Of a stretch of 47,257 bases of DNA, positions 31,831-40,724 are shown piece after piece. A program made the translations under genes and the position numbers. Numbering within the stretch: position 1 is the first letter of the stretch; each line of letters begins with the position of its first letter. Source of the stretch: Chara braunii (taxonomy: Eukaryota > Streptophyta > Charophyceae > Charales > Characeae); contig BFEA01000136.1 of NCBI GenBank assembly GCA_003427395.1, positions 2,385,495 to 2,432,751 on the forward strand. Reading direction: 5' to 3'. The notes under the pieces are model-generated. The model did not search any database. It worked only from the letters and a program-made list of their open reading frames with translations, and was not told the origin of the DNA.

Positions 31831-31961
31831 CCTGAGACACACTGACTTTGTCGTTCACACCGTTCTACCTACGAGCTCTAGAAAACAAATGAGGATGAAT
31901 GTGAAATCAGTGTAGGCTTGCATCCTAGGAACCGTAGGATGAGAGGTTTGTTTTTTTTATA

Positions 31962-32072
31962 CTAACTTCTTCCCCCGAATACTACGTACGGCTATTATAG
32001 CTGTATCTAGACTGAAAGATGCCTCAAATACAGCTATAATGACCGTACGTTGTATTCGGTGGAAGAAGGTAG
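31962..32072. mobile_element. Foldback MITE, Stowaway-like, copy 3 (111 bp)
   Basis: The cleanest copy: CTAACTTCTTCCCCCG on the left, GGAAGAAGGTAG on the right, bounded by TA at 31960-31961 and 32073-32074, as expected for Tc1/mariner-mobilised Stowaway MITEs. Confidence 0.85.
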
Positions 32073-32074
32073 TA

Positions 32075-33447
32075 TGTGTGAAATGAGAACCTTAGGGTGT
32101 CGTTCGAGAACTCCAGAAAGTTTTAGAAACTGTGCTCTTCCGTTGTTCCACGCGGAGACAAACGACAACGAGCGAATGTGAAAACGTTTCTTGGACGTGT
32201 CCTATACACACTTCAGGACAAAACAGTCATTTCTTCAAAACTTTCCACTAATATATTTGAAACTCTATAATGACAACGAAATTCAATGTGGAAACGTTTG
32301 TAGGAGGTGTCCTGGACACTTTAAGATGAAAAATGAATGAAAGAAGAGCCATTTCTTCGGAATTTTCCAGTACTCGAACCTCTAGGACTGCATTCTTAGG
32401 GCCTCGCCACACACCCTCTTGAATGTGGCACGGCCCACAGCCTCTTGAAAGAGTTCTTTGCTTTGGTCTCCTTTGGTTGGATTCTTGGTGCATGTCTGGT
32501 TTTCATTGTGATGTTGCAATTTGAAATTCTGTCATATCACTGTTGCTCATTTTCCTTGCATTGTTTCTTCTACCAAGGAATTTGAGGGCACAACCCCAAG
32601 GCTGGGAAAGAAAGGGCTGGTTGTGAAAATAGCCGTTTTTTTAAAGGTCTCCTGGTAAATATACCTTCACAGCAAAAGACAGTCGGGGAAAGGGTTATTC
32701 TTGTTATCAAACGCAGTTATTTCTGGCATGAAAGTAGGGGCATCCGTGAAATTTCGAATTATAAAAAGGAGATGAGCATGACCCCGGGGCAAGGATGACA
32801 TTTTGGGAGGAAGGAAAGGTATTTCTGCTGCGAAAGTCTGTGGTGAAGTGCCTGGAAACATTGTTAAACGGGTATTTTTGCAATTTCCGCCCCCCCTAGA
32901 AGAACGAGAGAGAACCCACATTGATTTCATTCTGAGGGTATATTCAGACTAGTTTTTTTTCGAATGAGCTCTGGACATAATTGCAGTCAGATACATCCAG
33001 GTTGGACTGTAAATTGCGGCCAGATACGTCCACAAAGTCCTTAGTATGAGTAACACTGAGTATACCCTGAGTCCTTACTGAAAGCCAAAGGAGGGAGCTC
33101 AAAAAATCAACACATCATGTCATAAAATCTGGTTCAGTGGTGCCCAAGGCTTCTGGTGACAAAATTATGCAAATTTCAAATTTGGCTTTTTTGGGACAAT
33201 GTCATGATTATTTTTCGGCGGTTGCCTCCAGTTTTGTACAGAAAGCGGCCCGCAAAAAAAATATATGCTGGCAAGGTGTTCACACAGCCGTGTCTCTAAG
33301 GCGACTGAAGTGCCAGGCGCAAAAAGAAGCACCCTGAGCCCAGTACGGTGAATAGGGCTGTAGTAGTAGAGCAGGGGCAATATTCTTCATCCAGTACGGT
33401 GAGTAGTAGTAGCAGTAGCTTCTGGGCCTGGTGTTCCCTCAACAAGG
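32075..33447. other. Upstream intergenic region of the pseudokinase gene
   Basis: Two diverged units near 32160-32260 and 32265-32370 share GACAACGA, AACGTTT, GTGTCCT and CATTTCTTC. Two CCAGTACGGTGA boxes lie at about 33339 and 33391. No gene, and no TATA box I would defend. Confidence 0.5.
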
Positions 33448-36387
33448 ATGGCTGATGATAATCAATATGGAGAAACAGAAACAGGGCCTCAGCTGCTGTG
33501 CAGACTTGATATAACCTTGCCTGACGTTTCAAGGCTTATGCCGAATGTAGTGCGGACTCTGCAGATTGATGTGCACCCTCATGAGCCATGGGTTCTATGC
33601 ACTCGTACTAATTATTGCCTGATCCAAGTCTGGAACTATGAAGATGGGACACAGGTCGCCTCAGGGGAAGTTCAAGAGGCAGTTGGTGATGCAAAATTTC
33701 TGATGCAGAGAGACTGCCAGTGGATTGTGGTGCAGAATTACTCTCGCAGACGCTTTGACATCTATGAACTGAAATCCTCAAACTGGCAACACATAACACG
33801 CGTAGAGCAATCGCCAGCTTCTAAACTTGTTTATGGATCCATGGCTGTCCGTGAGAGCTTACCCTACATACTAACGTTTAACGAGTATGATGTCATTTTA
33901 CTGGACTGGCGGGAGAGTCGGGATGAGATTAAGCTCATGCATCATCGCGGTAAAGTAACTGCAGTGGCATTTCATCCAATAGAGTCGGGTATCTTTGCAA
34001 TCGCAAGAGATGACAGCACCATCACGATATGGGATCTTGGGAGCATGTCCATTGTTAGGAGGTTCTACACAGAACGTAATTCAATTGTGACAATGGTTGA
34101 ATTCTGTGGCCGATTCTCGAAAAAGTCACTGCTGATTACAGCACACAGCTCGAAGAGTGAATATCTCCCAACTCCAGCCATAGTAAGCGTCATCGACTTC
34201 AGAAGAGGAGTTTGCCTTGCCAAGCTGACCGGGCATTCTAGGGATGTGAAGTCAGCCTTTCTGCATCCACGATTGCCTTACCTCTTTAGTGCATCATCTG
34301 ACGGAGAAATTCGAGTATGGAGTGAGAGGGACTATCAGCTGGTGGCATCTTATGTCTGTGAATCGTCATTTCTTGAAGGCATGGCTCTCTGCAGACAGTC
34401 TGATCTGCTCATCGTTGCTGGTAGGGAAAAGTTTTCTGTGATGGAGGTAGAGGAAGGAAGAAAAACATGGGCGTCGGAGACAAGGATGGAGGACCGGGAA
34501 AAGGAAGCAGCGCATGCCAAGCTGGACCTCGAGACAAAAATCAGAAATGTTGTAGCGGAAATGGAACTCAAACGTAAGAGCGAAATTATTGACGACTTGA
34601 GAGCTCAGCGTAAGGAGGAGGAGAGAACTCAAGCAGAGAGGGTGATGAAGCTGGAGTCGGCGGTGACCGGGTTGAAGGCAGCGGTACAGAGCCTGGAGGC
34701 GGAAGGAACGAGCATAAAGGATGAGAGAGCTGCACTTCTAGAGAAGCTTGCGAGGTCAGAGCTGGAACTAGAGACAAGAATCGGAGATGTCGTACGCAAA
34801 ATGAAAGTGAAGTGCAAGAGCGAAATTATCGATGACTTGAGAGCCCAGCATCAGGAGGAGGAGAGAGGCCAAGCAGAGAGGGTCTGGAAGCTGGAGTCAG
34901 TGGTGAACAGTTTGAAGGCACTGGTGCAGAGTCTTGAGGCGGAAGGAACGAGCATGAAGGACGAAAGGGCCGCACTTTTCGACAAGCTTGAGAAGACAAA
35001 GATGGAGTGCGAGAGAGTGATCGAGGAACTGACAGCCAATCATCAGCCAAAAGAAAAGGCCCAAAAGGAGAGGCAGCAGCCCCTGGGGACGGAGGCGGAC
35101 ACGTCCGGAACTGGAGCTGAAGAACTAAAGACCGTTCAAGTTGTGGAGACGAAGCTTGAAATGTCAGTGCGGAGGGCTGAGCAGCTTGAGTGCGAGAGAG
35201 CTGAAGTGAATGAGAGACTGGAGAAATCTGAGAAAAGGATTGAGAAACTGGAGAACAAGATGGAGGCAGAAGCTGCAGAACTGAAAGCCGCTGCAGAGAA
35301 GCTCGAGTGCGAGAGAGCGGAACTCCTCGAGAAATTAGAGAAATCTGACAAACGGATCGAGAAACTGGCGCAAAGGTTTGCTGAAGAGCTTTCTCTGCAA
35401 GAGCCTCTTCGAGAATATTCGTTGAGAGAGGTCCGGGATGCAACGAACAACTTTGATGCATCGAACAAGTGTGGCAGCGGCAGTCATGAGGGATCATGTC
35501 TTTACAGAGGGAAACTATGCGATGGTACAATGGTTTTGGTAAAGAAATCCGGGACCTTGTCATGTATGCAGGAGATGCACTCTGCCAAGTTTAAGACAGA
35601 GGTGGTGGATATTTTGCACACACTACATCACCCCCATTTATTAACGCTCTTGGGAGTTTGCTACGGAGGAGGCTGTCTCGTGTTCGAGCACATGCGGAAC
35701 GGAAGCGTGAAGGAACAGATTGGCAATGCGGAGAATACCGTACCAGGATTCATGCCCTCGCATGTTCGCTTTCGAACAATGGTGGACGCTGCCAGAGCGG
35801 TGCACTTCCTTCATTCGAGTCGATTGGCAAATGGCAGTCCCATTATCCACTGTGCCATCAAGCCAGAAAACATTTTTTTGGATGACAACTTTGTGGCCAA
35901 GATTGGTGACATCGATCAGGCGCTGCTCGTCCCAGAAAAATGTGTCCAACAAAAGTCAACAAAAGGATCCGAGGATGAGGGCTCACATTCGACATTCCTG
36001 TTCCTACAAGCCAATGCCCAGTATGTGGCCCCAGAATTGTGGCAGTCGCAGGTGTTCGACGAGAAGACCGATGTGTATGCGCTTGGTGTCACCATTTTGG
36101 AGATGCTGACTGGAAAGTTTGGGAGGGCAATCGGGGTAATCCAATGCGCTATGGAGGAGGGGGAGGAGGATGCAGTGGCTTTTGAAAAAGCCTTGGACCA
36201 CAATGCAGGGGCTTGGAATGTTGAGCTGGCAAAGGAAGTGGCGAAGTTGGGGTTAAGGTGTGTCAGCCTAGATAGACACAATCGCCCCAACATGATGGAA
36301 GAAGGTGTAGGAATTCTTCCTGTGCTGGGGGGAGTTGCGCTCAAGGTAGTCGTCGCAGAGGCAGTGGAGGTGAACGAGAAACTTTGA
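33448..36387 (+). CDS. WD40 / coiled-coil / pseudokinase fusion protein (979 aa)
   Basis: Single-exon ORF; ATG in good context (CAACAAGGATGGC), stop TGA. Residues 1-335 form WD repeats (IQVWN 59-63, ITIWD 192-196, IRVW 288-291) resembling the beta'-COP propeller (VHPHEPWVL, LTGHSRDVKSAFLHP). Residues 345-655 are charged coiled coil, including an 80-residue tandem duplication. Residues 660-955 are a kinase fold of the plant RLCK/U-box-kinase type, opening with YSLREVRDATNNF. It has a Gly-loop 676-682, Lys699, Glu718, APE 861-863 and Asp875. The HRD motif, however, is His-Cys-Ala (801-803), so the catalytic Asp is absent, and DFG is Asp-Ile-Asp (821-823). It is probably a scaffold or allosteric pseudokinase. 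No signal peptide or membrane span, so likely cytosolic. The U-box of PUB proteins is absent. Confidence 0.88.
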   Translation: MADDNQYGETETGPQLLCRLDITLPDVSRLMPNVVRTLQIDVHPHEPWVLCTRTNYCLIQVWNYEDGTQVASGEVQEAVGDAKFLMQRDCQWIVVQNYSRRRFDIYELKSSNWQHITRVEQSPASKLVYGSMAVRESLPYILTFNEYDVILLDWRESRDEIKLMHHRGKVTAVAFHPIESGIFAIARDDSTITIWDLGSMSIVRRFYTERNSIVTMVEFCGRFSKKSLLITAHSSKSEYLPTPAIVSVIDFRRGVCLAKLTGHSRDVKSAFLHPRLPYLFSASSDGEIRVWSERDYQLVASYVCESSFLEGMALCRQSDLLIVAGREKFSVMEVEEGRKTWASETRMEDREKEAAHAKLDLETKIRNVVAEMELKRKSEIIDDLRAQRKEEERTQAERVMKLESAVTGLKAAVQSLEAEGTSIKDERAALLEKLARSELELETRIGDVVRKMKVKCKSEIIDDLRAQHQEEERGQAERVWKLESVVNSLKALVQSLEAEGTSMKDERAALFDKLEKTKMECERVIEELTANHQPKEKAQKERQQPLGTEADTSGTGAEELKTVQVVETKLEMSVRRAEQLECERAEVNERLEKSEKRIEKLENKMEAEAAELKAAAEKLECERAELLEKLEKSDKRIEKLAQRFAEELSLQEPLREYSLREVRDATNNFDASNKCGSGSHEGSCLYRGKLCDGTMVLVKKSGTLSCMQEMHSAKFKTEVVDILHTLHHPHLLTLLGVCYGGGCLVFEHMRNGSVKEQIGNAENTVPGFMPSHVRFRTMVDAARAVHFLHSSRLANGSPIIHCAIKPENIFLDDNFVAKIGDIDQALLVPEKCVQQKSTKGSEDEGSHSTFLFLQANAQYVAPELWQSQVFDEKTDVYALGVTILEMLTGKFGRAIGVIQCAMEEGEEDAVAFEKALDHNAGAWNVELAKEVAKLGLRCVSLDRHNRPNMMEEGVGILPVLGGVALKVVVAEAVEVNEKL

Positions 36388-37158
36388 GGTGTGAATGTAC
36401 TTTGGAAGTTTGGAAATAACTGAGTGTTGCGATGATCTGATCATAAAGATCGATGAGGTGGATAAAGTCTTTTAGGTGAAGAAGAATTAGATGTGCTAGA
36501 AGCTTGCTTGTACTATTATAATACGAATTAGAAATGTCACTTTCGTGTAAGCAGTTACACAAGAGAAGAGAAACCACACAGAGATGGAGAGATTTGGAGT
36601 GGAAGACGGACTCTGAGATGTCTAGTGGCTTGAACTGGCTTCCGTGTTAGGGTGTCAAAAAATCAAATTGAAGATGGCGATTATGTACAACGGACATCGC
36701 ACAGTCGTAGACCAATACAGCTGCCTGACATCGGGACCACCAATCGCGGGACCAGAGAGTCAGTAGGACTCCCATTTTGTTCCAAGTTAAATATTTGGTG
36801 GTACATAGCTTGAGCGACTACTGACAACAGTGCAGCCGTAAATGAGAGAGGGGAAGGAGAGGGGAAGGGAGGGGGGGGGTATGAAGGATATGTAATACAA
36901 CTGTGACTCCAATATGTTCATGGACTAGAAGCTTTACTATACCAATTACTACTCTCACTCCGGGCCGGGCCCCGTGTAAGCAGTCACAACGAGAGAAGCT
37001 CTGCAGACTCTGAGACGGTTGATGTCACAGAGGAAGGAAATGAATCCCTGTAAATCCGTTTGACTGCACGTATATGCTGGAGTTATGTGAGCAGGACAGT
37101 CTTTGATGCTTAATCATAGCTGGGGTTATCACTTACCGTATCATTGGCTAGGCGACTC
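36388..37158. other. Downstream intergenic region
   Basis: 3' flank of the pseudokinase gene. G/A-rich tract at 36846-36880. No gene or RNA recognised until the ribozyme region. Confidence 0.55.
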
Positions 37159-37159
37159 T

Positions 37160-37224
37160 GTGGACTGTAAAGGGTTCAGCCACCTGATGAGTCAGTCGGT
37201 GGAACTCAAGCAAAACAGTCTGTT
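37160..37224 (+). ncRNA. Decayed hammerhead ribozyme, upstream copy
   Basis: It aligns with the complete ribozyme at 37450-37510 and its flanks (GGGTTCAGCC, CTGATGAGTC, AGTCTGT, then GCCCC and GTTTTTTGTC). CTGATGA is intact at 37184-37190 and the GTA triplet at 37167-37169. Helix III is kept (GGACTGT with ACAGTCT), including a U-G pair turned C-G. Helix II is broken by a 4-base insertion, the conserved G of GAAA is lost, and helix I is weakened. Predicted inactive. Confidence 0.7.
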
Positions 37225-37289
37225 ATAGCCCCTTGTTTTTTGTCTCTTCTTCCTCTCTTCCTACAGATAACCGGGCAGTTATGTGTGAG

Positions 37290-37449
37290 GACAGACTGTA
37301 GAGGGGGCAGTTATGTATGACGACAGACTGTGGAGGGGAAAGACTGTAGAGGGGACAGACTGTAGAGGGGACAGACTGTAGAGGGGGCAGACTGTAGATG
37401 GGGCAGTTGTGTATGAGGACAGACTGTGGAGGGGGCAGTTATGTATGAG
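37290..37449 (+). repeat. Array of hammerhead substrate-strand copies
   Basis: Seven extra copies of the ribozyme's 5' segment GACAGACTGTAGAGGGG (helix III strand, cleavage triplet, helix I strand) precede the functional one. Triplets end at 37300, 37332, 37348, 37364, 37380, 37396 and 37428. Five carry GTA and two (37332, 37428) carry GTG. Some are followed by GGCAGTTATGTATGA. Each GTA copy could in principle pair with the downstream core in place of the native strand. Confidence 0.85.
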
Positions 37450-37510
37450 GACAGACTGTAGAGGGTTCAGCCTCCTGATGAGTCGGTGAAACTCGATGAA
37501 ATAGTCTGTC
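37450..37510 (+). ncRNA. Hammerhead ribozyme, complete consensus core
   Basis: A self-cleaving RNA with every core element. Helix III: 10 bp between GACAGACTGT (37450-37459) and ATAGTCTGTC (37501-37510), with one U-G wobble. Cleavage triplet GTA, cut predicted between 37460 and 37461. Helix I: GAGG (37461-37464) with CCTC (37471-37474), loop GTTCAG. Core CTGATGA at 37475-37481. Helix II: GTCG (37482-37485) with CGAT (37494-37497), loop GTGAAACT. GAA at 37498-37500. Helix III is open-ended, so it is type III. Plant type III hammerheads are known from retrozymes, non-autonomous LTR elements yielding circular RNAs. I see no clear LTR, primer site or polypurine tract here beyond the second copy 291 bases upstream. 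Confidence 0.88.
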
Positions 37511-39484
37511 ACAGCCCCCGTTTTTTGTCCTCTTCTCCCTCAGAGTCTCTGCCTATGGTTCACCTGCCATTCCTCAATGACCATATAATATTATATGTAA
37601 AAATGAAATGATCGGGCCAGGATGTCAGGAATGCAGACACTGGCAGACAATTGATGGAACAAGAATGCCAGTGGGACTACACCGGGACCAGAGTGTCTCA
37701 ATCAGTGGTACAGTAACTGCATTTGGACCAGAAATGAAGGGACCAGAAGAACGAGTGTCTCAATGAGTTGCGGCACCACACAATCCAATCCCCGACTCGC
37801 ATCCTCCAGTTTGGGACATGGAAATCAATCCATGGGGTTCTGTTGCAGTTATTGTAAAATAGGATTTTCATGTGTTGAGACTCTTGAGAGTCTTGAGACC
37901 TTACATATCTGACATCATCAAGTTGCAATGAATCGCAGTTGCTCACGCGGGCTGTACACTAAGTTTTGTCTGCTGTTCCCCTGGTTTGAGCCCTTTAGGA
38001 CTTGATCCCGTGACCTACAGTTTGTAGGCCTTTCTTACTAGCTTTGAGTCCTACTGGGCTTGACCCGTGAACCTGTCGCTAGCAGTCTCTATTTGGCAGG
38101 CTTAGGCCCTTCAGCCTTGCTGTTTTGTCCTTTTCTGGTCTTCTGGAAACTGGTAGGCATGTAGGTCTCCCTTGTGTGTGTCTTAGTCTTGGGTCCCCGT
38201 AGTCTAGATTTCCATCCAGATGCATGTAGGCAGATCTTGACTGTTTGACGGTGGGTGTTTGCTGTTTCGACGGTCAGATGGGTTCGTAGGTGACTGCTGT
38301 GTTGCAGGTCTAGGGAAGTCGGCGGGTAGAAGTAGGGAGAGGCCAACAAGTTTCGGGTTCTTTTCTCATTTTTTTTGGAAGTGGAGACGGGGAGTACGTG
38401 AGCGGCACTATTTCTACCGCTCAGTCTTCTTCCTCTTCGAAGGGGGAACTTGGGCAGCCGTTGCTGGGGCGCCCTGCTGTTTGAGGAGGCAGCACCTGTA
38501 GGAGGTCTTCCAGGTGCTGATGCCACTGCCATCACGTTGCCGTTTCTGGGGGTTGAAGGACGCTGGCTTGTTGCTCGTTGCTGCCATACCAGGGCAACCA
38601 TCATCTTCTTCATCGAGGTTCACCTTCTTCTTCACGGCGGCGCTGGGACTTGGTATCTGGTGCATGCCAGATCAGCGCCTGTACTCACGGGCTCGGGGCA
38701 TGATCGGATGCTCCTTTTCGACAATGGGCTATCATTGGAGGCTGAAGGTCGTAGGGAGAAGGGGAAGTTTCACTGACACTTCGTTGAAGTGTAGCGTCGG
38801 GGGTTAATTGGAGGTGGAACTAAATTCGTGTTTGAGATTTTCGGGGTTGTCTGATTGAGAGGAGGAGAGCAGGGGGGGTCCATAAATAATTTATTGAAAC
38901 TTTTTTTTCCTCTCAATTTTTGTATCTGGTTTTGGCTTCCGCTGTGCAGTCTGTCTCCATGGCTAAGGTGTGAATCTGCTCTCTCTCCAGTCTGCCTGCC
39001 ATTGCAGATGTGTATGGGAACAACATTTGAATGCGGTTTAGAGTTGTGAATCAGTCCTGCACATAACAAAGTTGTCAAGCAGCATCCATCACAATGAAGA
39101 ACTGATTTTTTTTCCCTCTGAGAAAAAAATGGAATGAACCCATCCTCGCCAGATGTCGAAGTACCGAGTAACTCAACTCAGATCAATGTCGATGACCACC
39201 AAGAGAGTAGCCCAACATTACTTACTCCTTCTCCGGGCTTCCCCTCGCCTCCACGTCATTACACAATATCCAGTAACGAGTCTGACAAGTCCTGATCACA
39301 TAGAAGTGCCATGTGTCACTGTTCCCTCTTGAGGACAATGGAGACAACCAGCAGCGCACAGTATCGACGTCAACCTCAGGTAAGTATCCCGATCCCAATC
39401 AATCATCCACAGACCCAATCTCCCTCTTGTCACGACCAATCACCCAGTGTAGACAGCGTGGCCAGTGCCACGTCAGCGATGAAG
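37511..39484. other. Gene-free stretch, unrecognised
   Basis: The first 35 bases continue the homology with the upstream hammerhead copy. A minus-strand pair of overlapping frames at 38089-38613 and 38414-38665 has Lys/Pro/Ser-rich low-complexity translations with no domain, so I do not call a gene. A Pro/Ser-rich frame at about 39131-39294 (MNPSSPDVEVPS) is also unsupported. Confidence 0.45.
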
Positions 39485-39638
39485 ACAGGTGGCATGTGCC
39501 ACATCAGCAATGGAGACAGGTGGCATGCGCCACATCAGCAATGGAGATAGGTGGCATGTGCCACATCAGCAATGGAGACAGGTGGCATGCGCCACATCAG
39601 CAATGGAGACAGGTGGCATGAGCCACATCAGCAATGGC
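39485..39638. repeat. 31-bp minisatellite, five copies
   Basis: Units start at 39485, 39516, 39547, 39578 and 39609. Each contains the palindrome GTGGCATG(T/C)GCCAC and CATCAGCAATGGAGA. The frames through it yield a 31-residue-periodic artefact on all three readings. Confidence 0.95.
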
Positions 39639-39720
39639 TGGCGCTACAACAGAGAAGGCGCCAGCATGTAGCCTCGGTCCTGCATCGTCGTCCACAGTGC
39701 CAGCGCACAGCCAGCATCAA

Positions 39721-39807
39721 GCCTGCGTCTAGCCAACGTCGAGCCAACGTCGAGCCAACGTCGAGCCAACGTCGAGCCAACGTCAAGCCAGCGTCGAGCC
39801 AACGTAA
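39721..39807. repeat. 11-bp minisatellite GCCAACGTCGA
   Basis: About seven tandem copies of the unit, the outer ones degenerate. Confidence 0.93.
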
Positions 39808-40259
39808 AGGCAGCATAGCAAGACTGAATGTTGACTCCCTGAAGACCAAGTCTTATATAGTGTTTGACGAGGCAGGCCGGCCTCAGGTCTCCCACCCACG
39901 GAGGCTCAAATTGACTCACAGCCGAGGGCTTGGATTGCATATAGTTGCAGACTTCCACTTGGTCCAGATGCTGTCTTGGTACCTGCATACAAACAAGTGA
40001 GTGTGTCTGACCGGCGGCCTGGAATGGGTCTGTCTTGACTTTGACTGTCGGGCCTCAGGTAGTTGACCAAAGTCATCTGTCGAGCGCTCAGGCCCTCGGT
40101 TATTTCGAAGGGGCCTTCTGCCCCTTTGACCTCTCGACCAGAAGTCGGGGTCGCGGCCAGTGGGGCCCTTAGCCATTCAACGAGGCATAATGAATGGGTT
40201 ATTGCATTCCTGCCGGCCCAATTTTTTAGTTTCATCGCAAAAAACACATTAATCTTTTC
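39808..40259. other. Unassigned stretch beside the gypsy fragment
   Basis: Possibly the 3' non-coding part or LTR of the minus-strand gypsy remnant that follows, but no boundary motif is visible. Confidence 0.35.
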
Positions 40260-40720
40260 TTAATCCGCGTTCATATGCAGCAACAATATCAGGAGCAGTA
40301 GGTAACAGTTCTTCCTTACTGAACCATCTAGCTTTAAACGAAGGTTGAGACTTGAACTGTACCTTGTACTGCTTTTGTGGTCTTCCTCTGCCACCTGCAG
40401 AAAAGTAGCCATGTTACAAAATCTTTTCAACTTCATATCCTCCAATGATGGAGGGTGGGAACATAGATGGCCTGTAAGGGAAGTTATCTCCCTCTACCTA
40501 TGGTAGCAGTTTAGACGCGTGGAAGATATAATAGGTCCTTAGGTGTGGGGGTACATCGATCTGGTAGGAAGTCCATTTGCATCCCCAATCACCTTGAGAA
40601 CTTCCTAGGGTCCATACTAGACAGGCAACAGTTTTTGAGACACATTTTCTTCTAGGGAAAACTCTTTAGACTTAACCTAGACAAAATCTCCGTCTTGAAA
40701 TTGTGAAGGTTTGCGATGAG
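40260..40720 (-). pseudogene. Ty3/gypsy integrase C-terminus with chromodomain-like tail, fragment
   Basis: Minus strand. From about 40720 the frame reads FQDGDFVWVKSKEFSLEEN and SQKLLPVWYGPWEVLKVIGD, the integrase C-terminal GPY/F-type fold. It then degenerates. A second frame near 40400-40262 reads GRPQKQYKVQFK and ARWFSKEELLPTAPDIV, matching the chromodomain-like end of chromovirus integrases. It is 5'-truncated by the LINE and is a different element from the one at 176-13356. Confidence 0.78.
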
Positions 40721-40724
40721 AGAC

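Noticed and set aside
29498-31845. Cys/Val- and His/Thr-rich ORFs over TG tracts
   Set aside because: They are open on both strands only because of the dinucleotide repeat. No conserved composition beyond it.
38089-38665. Overlapping minus-strand ORFs of 174 and 83 residues
   Set aside because: Low-complexity, mutually overlapping frames without a domain or start context. Possible exon, but unsupported.
39485-39638. CRISPR-like array (31-bp repeats)
   Set aside because: Repeats are directly adjacent with no unique spacers, and the DNA is eukaryotic. It is a minisatellite.
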